Shown in pieces: positions 55,991 to 64,000 of a DNA stretch of 64,000 nt. The stretch comes from Chromohalobacter israelensis. GTDB lineage: Bacteria > Pseudomonadota > Gammaproteobacteria > Pseudomonadales > Halomonadaceae. The stretch lies in NCBI GenBank assembly GCA_000761475.1, contig JQNW01000005.1:186001-250000 (forward strand), written 5' to 3'. The position numbers and the translations under genes are program-made. Below the pieces are notes generated by a model. That model searched no databases. It saw only the letters and a list, made by a program, of their open reading frames with translations, and was not told where the DNA came from. Position 1 is the stretch's first letter. Each line of letters starts with the position of its first letter.

Positions 55991-56695
55991 TCATGTATTC
56001 CGAGCCCAGACGAGTTTTGCCAGGATCGGCAGGAGCGTGATGCCACTGATCAGAATCAACGCGACCGCGAGGCCGTGGGAGTCGGTAGCTATGAGTATCT
56101 CCCCGAACATGACGATCAAGTACGCCGTCGGAAGTACGCCAGCCAGCGTGGCAATCAAGAAACGCCAGAAGGCCAGCGGTGTCAGGCCTGCCGCGTAGCT
56201 GACGGCATCAAACGAAATGAATGGCACCAATCGCGATGCGAATACGACGAGCATCAACCCCGTCTGAGAGCGTTCTCTGCCCAGCCAGTCGAGGATGGGG
56301 CGAGTACGCGACCAGCGATGGATCACCTCATAGCCGAGCAGGCGAGCGATGCCGAAAGCGAGCAACGCGCCGGCCTCGGCACCGATGACCACATACGCCG
56401 TCCCCCATAGAGGGCCGTAGATCGCACCGGCCACCATGGCTATCGGCCCACTGGGTATCGGGCTCATGACAATGGCCGCTATCATCATGGCGATAATGGT
56501 CAATGGCCCCCAGACCCCCAACTGGCCAACCCACTCACGCAGGACCTGCTTATTGGTGAGCGTCGATAAGGCACCGGTCTCCATCAGGATCCAATAGAGG
56601 ATCACCAAGCCAATCAGCACAGAAGCTCCCAATATGAGCCTGTGTTTTACACCGAGCGTGCTTGCCATACTCATCTCAGTTGTGTGAGATGACAT
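55991..56695 (-). CDS. TVP38/TMEM64 family membrane protein
   Basis: 234 residues, five to six helices. Family features: MSPIPSGPIAMVAGAIYGPLWG and RLVPFISFDAVSYAAGLT. Related to the membrane half of the fusion protein at 38997 but not the same gene. TVP38/DedA-type proteins may be lipid scramblases or transporters; a role here is unknown. TVP38 genes are recurrent neighbours of mercury and copper clusters. Start may be ATG 56695 or an ATG nine codons in. Confidence 0.85.
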   Translation of the reverse strand: MSSHTTEMSMASTLGVKHRLILGASVLIGLVILYWILMETGALSTLTNKQVLREWVGQLGVWGPLTIIAMMIAAIVMSPIPSGPIAMVAGAIYGPLWGTAYVVIGAEAGALLAFGIARLLGYEVIHRWSRTRPILDWLGRERSQTGLMLVVFASRLVPFISFDAVSYAAGLTPLAFWRFLIATLAGVLPTAYLIVMFGEILIATDSHGLAVALILISGITLLPILAKLVWARNT

Positions 56696-56725
56696 CTCAT
56701 GTCACCCCTGTGCCGTTATGGCGCG

Positions 56726-57556
56726 TCATTCGACACCCAATATGTCGCGAAGCCGGTCGGTCGACACCGCACCATTGATGCGCTGCACATTACCTTCATC
56801 ATCGCGGTAATAGCTGGTCGGCGTTCCCGTGGCGCCGGCCTCTCGCATGAGCTGGGCATGCCGCCTAAGAAGCGCTCGACTCTCCTCCGACGGCACCACC
56901 GGACTGATGCCGCCATTGCGGAAGTTCAATTCATGGGTTTCGAGGGCTTTGGTTGGGGCATTCGACTCAAGGATCGCGGCCGCCTTGCGGAGACTGCCCT
57001 CTGACAGAACGCCGACCAGCACATGACGAAGCTGAAGTTCACCTTGATCGATTAGAGGTCGTGAGCTCTTCCACAGTGCATTGCAGTAGGGACAATTGGG
57101 GTCGGTCAGCGTATACACGATATGTGATGCATCATCATCCCCTTCCGGAATGAAGCGAGTGTCCTCGAACGCGCTCCAGGTAGCTTCCAGCATCGGTTCC
57201 AGCACCAGAGCTTGAAGCTGGTTTTCCATTACAGCGTTGCCCTGAGGATCAATTAAGGTACCGATGATAGCGTGGTCGGAAGTGGAGGGAATATAAGCCG
57301 CCACGGGCTCATTATCATAGGACAAGGCATAACCTTGTATATCGTCCGGGGCATTAAAGGTTCCATGGAATTTGAGTCCTTGATCCAATAATGTCGTAAT
57401 CGATGCGGGCAGGGGAGCTCCAGTATCGGCTGCACTAATGGCCTGGTGGCCTTCAAGGGAATCGCCCCCCGCTTCCTCCGCCAGAGCGGGAAGCGTAATG
57501 AGACCGAACAGCCCTACAACAGCAAGGCAATAAGTGGAGTAGATGATTTTCTTCAT
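56726..57556 (-). CDS. dsbG: DsbG-type thiol:disulfide interchange protein
   Basis: 276 residues. Signal peptide (IYSTYCLAVVGLFGLITLPALA), N-terminal dimerisation region, then the thioredoxin fold with TLTDPNCPYCNALW (CPYC at about 150-153) and the cis-Pro loop GATGTPTSYY. DsbG-like proteins keep single cysteines reduced or correct disulfides in the periplasm. It needs a DsbD-type electron source, and a DsbD-alpha gene is in the same run. Start ATG 57556 has GAAGAGG upstream; another ATG 15 bp before is possible. Confidence 0.9.
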   Translation of the reverse strand: MKKIIYSTYCLAVVGLFGLITLPALAEEAGGDSLEGHQAISAADTGAPLPASITTLLDQGLKFHGTFNAPDDIQGYALSYDNEPVAAYIPSTSDHAIIGTLIDPQGNAVMENQLQALVLEPMLEATWSAFEDTRFIPEGDDDASHIVYTLTDPNCPYCNALWKSSRPLIDQGELQLRHVLVGVLSEGSLRKAAAILESNAPTKALETHELNFRNGGISPVVPSEESRALLRRHAQLMREAGATGTPTSYYRDDEGNVQRINGAVSTDRLRDILGVE

Positions 57557-57619
57557 GAACGGCCTCTTCATCGCTCTCTGATCAACCCGGGGAATAGAAC
57601 CTGTCGTAGCGATTGGTTG

Positions 57620-57754
57620 TCAGCTATCGCGCTTCTTGTTGAAAAATAGATATTTGACGAGCGCGGCGACGCCAAGCACCAACGCAATAATCAGCAGGAT
57701 GGAAATGAGCCCCATCCCCGCCATCCCCCACGTGCATGCTTCGCTTCCCATCAT
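57620..57754 (-). CDS. 44-residue single-pass membrane protein
   Basis: A short frame starting ATGATG at 57754, with TAGGAGA 6-7 bases upstream, encodes 44 residues: short N-terminus MMGSEACTWGMAGMG with one Cys, one hydrophobic helix (LISILLIIALVLGVAALV), and a basic cytoplasmic tail KYLFFNKKRDS. The ribosome site, charge placement and fit within the co-directional run (66 and 63 bp to its neighbours) support a real gene. No family recognised. It could be a small regulator or subunit of a neighbouring membrane protein such as CopA. Confidence 0.7.
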   Translation of the reverse strand: MMGSEACTWGMAGMGLISILLIIALVLGVAALVKYLFFNKKRDS

Positions 57755-57820
57755 CTTGGTCTCCTATTAAATTTTGCTACTCAGAAAACTTGGGGTATCC
57801 GGAATAAGTGGTTGATGCGG

Positions 57821-58450
57821 CTAACCAGCTTCACGCTCCCTAAGCGTGAAATGGGCATATAGGAACTGCTGTGCTTTTCCTCCCGGCGTTCGGTGCTCTT
57901 CGAGATTGCTACTAATTAGGTCGAAAAGGGGACCTAAATGCTCGCACAGCAATTTAATATCGTGGCGGACTACTTCCAACCCACTACACTGTCGAGGCCC
58001 TTCTGGCCCGAAGATAGCCATTATCAGATGTCCATGGGGGGCTAGGCTGCGTAGCGCTTGGCGGACATAGGCAGCACGTTGCTCGGGCTCGACCAGGAAG
58101 TGGAAGACAGCACGGTCATGCCAAACGGTATATCGCTGTTTGGGAAGGATCGCCTTGGTGACATCTTCCTCGAGCCACTCCACTGTGTTTGCAGCAGCCC
58201 CTAAGCGCTGCTGTGCCACTTGGATCGCCTTATGTGATATTTCCAGAACGCTGACATGCTGATAGCCAAGCATCAGCAGATCATCGACCAATGTAGACTC
58301 ACCGCCACCTACATCAATGATAGCGGCGCTTCGATCCGGTGCTGCCTCTTCGATGAGCTGAACCGACTTCTCAAGGTGTGGACGATACCAACTTACTTCG
58401 TCGGGTGCCTTCTCACCGTACACAGCTTCCCAGTGAGTCTTGAATGACAT
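57821..58450 (-). CDS. Class I SAM-dependent methyltransferase
   Basis: 209 residues. Rossmann core with IIDVGGGESTLVDDLLMLGY (about 44-63), VLEIS (motif II) and VWHDRAVFHFL (about 109-119). It resembles a small group of methyltransferases frequent near thioredoxin and metal genes; substrate unknown. Metalloid or thiol methylation is possible. The start ATG has AGGAGGA upstream, a strong ribosome site. It lies 108 bp after copA. Confidence 0.82.
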   Translation of the reverse strand: MSFKTHWEAVYGEKAPDEVSWYRPHLEKSVQLIEEAAPDRSAAIIDVGGGESTLVDDLLMLGYQHVSVLEISHKAIQVAQQRLGAAANTVEWLEEDVTKAILPKQRYTVWHDRAVFHFLVEPEQRAAYVRQALRSLAPHGHLIMAIFGPEGPRQCSGLEVVRHDIKLLCEHLGPLFDLISSNLEEHRTPGGKAQQFLYAHFTLREREAG

Positions 58451-58558
58451 AGCTTCCTCCTATCGACCAGACAGCCTGGGCTGGACTGATTAGTACCACC
58501 GTGAGCTACACGAGCGTCTTATCAAGTTATCTGAAGCTTGGTCATAGGAAGCCCCCTA

Positions 58559-61072
<2,514 letters not shown>

Positions 61073-61160
61073 TACTGTGGTCTCCTGGCTTGGTTACCTG
61101 CCGGCCCGGCGTGCGCGCTTCGGGACGCCGGCGTTACACTTCCAGCGGCGACGACGTCGC

Positions 61161-61568
61161 TCATTCGGCCTTCTCGGCGATGGCCTCGACGATGGGGCAG
61201 CCTTCCTGCATCGGCCCTTCGCCCGCACATTCCTCAAGGGTTTGGGACAGCACGGCCTCAATCCGCGAGAGATGCTTGATCTGCTCGCGAATCTTGTGCA
61301 GCTTCTCGTCGGCGATGCGCTTTGCCTGTGCCCGGTCGCCGTTGGCATCCTGGAGAATCAGCAGCTCACGGATCTCGTCGAGCGTGAAGCCCCACTGCTT
61401 GGCATGAACGATGAATTGCAGCCTGGCCACGGCATCCAGGGGATAACGCCGATAATTGGCTTCCGTCCGTTGGGGGGCGGGCATGAGCTTCTCTTTCTCG
61501 TAATATCGGATCGCTTGGCTGGCGATCCCACTACGTTCGGCAAGCTCACCGATACTGAGGGTTTGCAT
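61161..61568 (-). CDS. MerR-family heavy-metal regulator upstream of copA
   Basis: 135 residues. MerR helix-turn-helix (SIGELAERSGIASQAIRYYEKEKLM) with dimer helix, and a C-terminal pair in LEECAGEGPMQEGCPIVEAI (Cys about 115 and 125), plus no Cys at the base of the dimer helix. The C-terminal Cys pair fits CueR/HmrR-like monovalent or divalent metal sensors. Start ATG 61568 is behind AGAGGTGA. It lies between the peroxiredoxin and copA genes, same strand. Confidence 0.88.
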   Translation of the reverse strand: MQTLSIGELAERSGIASQAIRYYEKEKLMPAPQRTEANYRRYPLDAVARLQFIVHAKQWGFTLDEIRELLILQDANGDRAQAKRIADEKLHKIREQIKHLSRIEAVLSQTLEECAGEGPMQEGCPIVEAIAEKAE

Positions 61569-61602
61569 GGCTTCACCTCTCACACTGTGGATCGGAGCTT
61601 CC

Positions 61603-61646
61603 GGCTGCCCGACTGGGCCGGGCAGCCTGAGTCACGAGCCGTGACT
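61603..61646. repeat. Two adjacent hairpins between peroxiredoxin and merR
   Basis: GGCTGCCCG / CGGGCAGCC (61603-61611 with 61619-61627) and AGTCACG / CGTGACT (61630-61636 with 61640-61646). The pair could attenuate read-through from the peroxiredoxin gene to merR, or be protein sites. No T-run follows on the minus strand. Confidence 0.5.
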
Positions 61647-61650
61647 TCGA

Positions 61651-62283
61651 TTAGTCCGGTTGACGCACGACCCGCAGATAGGGCGTCTTGGCATCCCAGC
61701 CGTCGGGGAAGTGTTGTCTGGCGTCGTCATCCGTGAGCGATGGCAAGATGATGACATCGTCACCGTTTTGCCAGTCGACGGGCGTGGCCACCTTGTGCTT
61801 GTCGGTTAGCTGAAGCGAGTCGATGACCCGCAGGATCTCGTCGACGTTGCGCCCGGTGCTGGGCGGGTAGGTCAAGGTCAGGCGGATTTTCTTGTCGGAA
61901 TCGATAATGAAGACGGTACGCACCGTCACCTTGGGGTCGGCTTTCGGATGGATCATTCCATACAACTGAGCCACCACCTGGTCCGCGTCCGCCAGTAGGG
62001 GATAGTTCAGGGCCGCACCTTGGGTCTGCTCGATATCCCTCGCCCAGTCGTGGTGAGAAGCGAGGGGGTCGACCGATACCCCCACCAACTTGACGCCACG
62101 CGCGGCGAACTCGTCCTTACGCCTGGCAAACGCGCCCAGTTCCGTGGTACAGACTGGCGTATAATCGGCGGGGTGCGAGAACAGTACGGCCCAGTCCTTG
62201 CCCAGCCACTGATGAAAGCCAAGCGTGCCTTCGGTGGATTCGACCGTGAAATCGGGAGCTATCTCCCCTAGCTGTAGGGTCAT
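61651..62283 (-). CDS. 1-Cys peroxiredoxin (Prx6/AhpC-TSA family)
   Basis: 210 residues. Peroxidatic Cys in HPADYTPVCTTELGAF (about 47), with no resolving Cys in the usual positions, and the long C-terminal domain (DWQNGDDVIILPSL) of the Prx6 group. It reduces peroxides and hydroperoxides, which copper stress generates. The start is ATG 62283; an upstream ATG in frame lies in the promoter. A MerR-type promoter precedes it, so it appears to be part of the metal response. Confidence 0.92.
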   Translation of the reverse strand: MTLQLGEIAPDFTVESTEGTLGFHQWLGKDWAVLFSHPADYTPVCTTELGAFARRKDEFAARGVKLVGVSVDPLASHHDWARDIEQTQGAALNYPLLADADQVVAQLYGMIHPKADPKVTVRTVFIIDSDKKIRLTLTYPPSTGRNVDEILRVIDSLQLTDKHKVATPVDWQNGDDVIILPSLTDDDARQHFPDGWDAKTPYLRVVRQPD

Positions 62284-62327
62284 CTCGCTATCCTTATCTA
62301 TGGCAAGTGTCGGATGATGCACTACAC

Positions 62328-62358
62328 ACGATAACCTTGAAGTCAACTTTAAGGTCAA
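62328..62358 (-). promoter_or_regulatory. MerR-type promoter of the peroxiredoxin gene
   Basis: On the minus strand: TTGACC (62358-62353), 19-bp spacer, -10 TATCGT (62333-62328). The spacer holds a near-perfect dyad ACCTTAAAGT-TG-ACTTCAAGGT (62355-62334). Geometry and sequence closely match the site at 52699-52729, so one regulator type could bind both. Confidence 0.85.
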
Positions 62359-62417
62359 GGGCTTTCGAGGAAAGGAGTATATCCCTTTGCGTTATATCGA
62401 AAGGCATTTATCCATGG

Positions 62418-62448
62418 TTGACCTTGCAGTAGATGTAACCTTTAGAAT
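62418..62448 (+). promoter_or_regulatory. Possible MerR-type promoter facing the interrupted ccdA
   Basis: TTGACC (62418-62423), 19-bp spacer, TAGAAT (62443-62448). The first arm TTGACCTTGCAGT resembles the other two sites but the second arm is poorly conserved, so dyad symmetry is weak. It points to the ccdA start at 62532. Confidence 0.45.
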
Positions 62449-62546
62449 CATCCGCCGAACCAAATGCGAAGCCGGCGGCTGGCCCCAGGCTGCCTCGCGC
62501 CTAGCACCTTACCCCCAGGAAGCGTAACGCCTTGGAATCTCTCTCT

Positions 62547-62555
62547 TCTATCGGT
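62547..62555. repeat. Target-site duplication, left copy
   Basis: TCTATCGGT directly left of the inserted element; the same 9 bases directly right of it at 63792-63800. IS256-family elements make 8-9 bp duplications. Confidence 0.9.
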
Positions 62556-63791
62556 GAGTTATTGTCAATTCTGGTGGATGGCGGTCAGGCCGCATTCCTG
62601 TCTGACTGATCGGTTACCTGCTCCCCGTCCTGGAACTTGACGTTGCTGACGACCAGCTCCAGTTTCTGGGAGTGTTTGATGCGCCTCCAGCGCTTCTGAG
62701 CGCTCTGGAGCAGCTTGAAGACCATCGCCAGGGTCGTCGCCCGGGAGCCGCAGTTTCGGCTGCGCTTGGTCCTCAGCCGGACCGTGGCGAAGGTCGACTC
62801 GATCGGGTTGGTGGTGCGGATATGCACCCAGTGCTCTGCCGGGTAGTCGTAAAACGCCAGCAGCTCGTCCCGATCCTTGGCCAGGCACGCCATCGCCTTG
62901 GGGTACTTGGCCTCGAAGCGTTGCACCGTGCGATCAAAGGCCTTGTGTGCCTCGTCGCGGGTCTCGGCCATCCAGATGTCATGAAGGTCAGCCTTGACCT
63001 TCGGCTGAACAGATTTCGGCAGCTTGTTCAGTACATTAGCAGTCTTGTGGACCCAGCAGCGTTGATGGTCGGTCGCCGGGTAAATCTTGCTCAGAGCCGC
63101 CCAGAACCCCATGGCACCGTCGCCTACCGCCAGTTTCGGGGGCGTAGTCAGGCCTCGTGCTCGTAGGCTCGTCAGCACGGTCTCCCAGCTGGCCGCCGAC
63201 TCGCGGAAGCCGTCTTCGACGGCCACCAGCTCTTTGCGGCCCTGCTCGGTTACGCCGATGATCACCAGCAGGCACAGGCGGTCATCTAGGCGCACATTGC
63301 TGTAGATTCCATCAGCCCACCAGTAGACGTAGCCCCGGTCTCCCAGGTCCCGCATCAGTTCCTCGATGCTGCGAGCCCGCTTCAAGTAGGGCGGCAGCAA
63401 GCTGCTGTTGAAGCGGGCGCCACCGCTGCTGCGGTCACGCACCTTGGGTACCTGCACGCTGACATCCCCGATCCCGGTCTGGACCGTGCGCTCAGGCAGG
63501 TAGCCGTTGCGGACCACGGCCTGGCGGCCATCGTCGAGCCGATGATCCGCATACTGCGACAGGAAGGTGGCCAACTCAGCCTCGACGGCCTTGGCGATCA
63601 GGTCACGGGCGCCTTGGCGCAGCAGCTCGTGCAGCGGGTCAGTGACTTGGGGTTCTGGTTGTGAAAGAGCCCGGAGGGTAGAATCGGTCATGGCGTATCC
63701 ACTCCTGTTGATTGAGATCTTGGTCGTGATCAATCAACAGGATACGCCACCCTTCCTACCTCCTCCCGTACACCAGAAGTCACCATAGCTC
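62556..63791. mobile_element. IS256-family insertion sequence, 1236 bp
   Basis: Bounded by imperfect terminal inverted repeats of about 23 bp (62556-62578 and 63769-63791; both start GAG and share TTCTGGTG) and by a perfect 9-bp duplication. It encodes one transposase on the minus strand. The length is about 150 bp below the usual 1.35-1.4 kb, matching a deletion inside the transposase gene. Confidence 0.93.
62585..63691 (-). CDS. IS256-family (mutator-type) transposase, probably internally deleted
   Basis: 368 residues from ATG 63691 (AGGAG upstream). DDE catalytic parts are present: [11 protein letters not shown] (first Asp), [14 protein letters not shown] (second Asp), and [13 protein letters not shown] (Glu). 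However the family segment that should lie between RARSIEELM and [10 protein letters not shown], including a helix-turn-helix-like region, is absent: about 50 residues, removed in frame. The deletion may make this copy inactive or dependent on another. Full-length relatives are about 420 residues. Confidence 0.88.
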   Translation of the reverse strand: MTDSTLRALSQPEPQVTDPLHELLRQGARDLIAKAVEAELATFLSQYADHRLDDGRQAVVRNGYLPERTVQTGIGDVSVQVPKVRDRSSGGARFNSSLLPPYLKRARSIEELMRDLGDRGYVYWWADGIYSNVRLDDRLCLLVIIGVTEQGRKELVAVEDGFRESAASWETVLTSLRARGLTTPPKLAVGDGAMGFWAALSKIYPATDHQRCWVHKTANVLNKLPKSVQPKVKADLHDIWMAETRDEAHKAFDRTVQRFEAKYPKAMACLAKDRDELLAFYDYPAEHWVHIRTTNPIESTFATVRLRTKRSRNCGSRATTLAMVFKLLQSAQKRWRRIKHSQKLELVVSNVKFQDGEQVTDQSDRNAA

Positions 63792-63800
63792 TCTATCGGT
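63792..63800. repeat. Target-site duplication, right copy
   Basis: TCTATCGGT, the same 9 bases as at 62547-62555. The ccdA frame continues directly from here. Confidence 0.9.
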
Positions 63801-64000
63801 CTGATCGGTGCCTTCGCCGGCGGGTTGGTCTCCTTCTTCTCGCCCTGCACGCTCCCGCTGCTACCGGCCTACCTGTCGGTGGTCACGGGCGGTAGTGCCG
63901 ACAAGGCCGACAGGCGGCTGGAGGCATTGATCCTCAGTGCCTTCTTCGTCTTCGGCTTCAGCATCGTGTTCATCCTGTTGGGACTCGGCGCCAGTGGTAT

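Larger units (their letters stand above)
62532..64000 (+). pseudogene. ccdA: ccdA-like thiol-carrier gene interrupted by an IS256-family element; 3' end outside the window
   Basis: Joining the sequence before and after the insertion gives one frame: a TTG start at 62532 (AGGAAG about 10 bases upstream), MESLSSIG, then after the element LIGAFAGGLVSFFSPCTLPL and LPAYLSVV, the N-terminal CcdA motif. Eight codons lie left of the insertion, the rest from 63801. The gene was thus split just after its start. The right part runs off the window, so its length and second Cys motif are unseen. Without the insertion it would be divergent from the peroxiredoxin gene and under a MerR-like promoter. Confidence 0.85.

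Overview
The window is high-GC DNA from a gammaproteobacterium. The order of its housekeeping genes (phoB-phoR, ubiA, ubiC, rubredoxin reductase, HU, oxyR-recG, ridA, spoT, rpoZ, gmk) matches the order I recall from pseudomonads. The codon use, the NhaC-type antiporter and the YnjBCD-type transporter fit a halophile of the Halomonas/Chromohalobacter group. That taxonomic placement is inference; there is no rRNA in the window.

Layout. 1-3.7 kb: the end of a siderophore receptor, an FhuF-like ferric reductase and two small heat-shock genes. 3.8-16.6 kb: conserved core genes on both strands (phosphate two-component system, ubiquinone entry steps, HU, FUSC-type membrane protein, XRE regulator, recG-oxyR, YeeZ-like epimerase). 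16.6-23.1 kb: thpR, a MexEF-type RND pump and a divergent AraC regulator. 23.2-29.8 kb: ridA, spoT, rpoZ, gmk, an MFS transporter, pyrC and a histidine phosphatase. 30-41 kb: another MFS gene, a YggL-like protein, a kinase-like protein divergent from a YnjBCD-type ABC importer, then DUF3047, glutaredoxin, two glycosyltransferase-like genes (one broken) and a TVP38/flavin-disulfide-reductase fusion. 41-47.3 kb: a CynX-type MFS gene, a lone DUF3883 protein, an NhaC antiporter and a DUF1007/NicO metal transport pair.

47.4-64 kb is clearly accessory DNA: an AT-rich edge, then a dense metal/thiol-redox island. One minus-strand operon (52598 down to 48018) encodes a Met-rich copper-binding protein, a SCO1 protein, a DUF411 protein, a TlpA thioredoxin, a Cys-rich membrane protein, CcdA, a BNR-repeat protein and a cytochrome c. 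A second co-directional run (62283 down to 53281) encodes a 1-Cys peroxiredoxin, a MerR regulator, a CopA copper ATPase, a methyltransferase, a 44-residue membrane protein, DsbG, TVP38, a DsbE-like thioredoxin, Lgt, a free-standing DsbD alpha domain and a TauE/DsbD-like membrane protein. Two promoters here have the 19-bp spacer and dyad typical of MerR-family activation and share nearly the same operator. At the right end an IS256-family element has inserted eight codons into another ccdA gene, leaving a 9-bp target duplication. The transposase of this copy seems to lack about 50 internal residues.

Working model: the island couples copper export and periplasmic copper chaperoning to a dedicated supply of periplasmic thiol reductant, with peroxide defence, under MerR-type control. 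The gene families and operator structure are seen in the sequence; the integrated role is inference.
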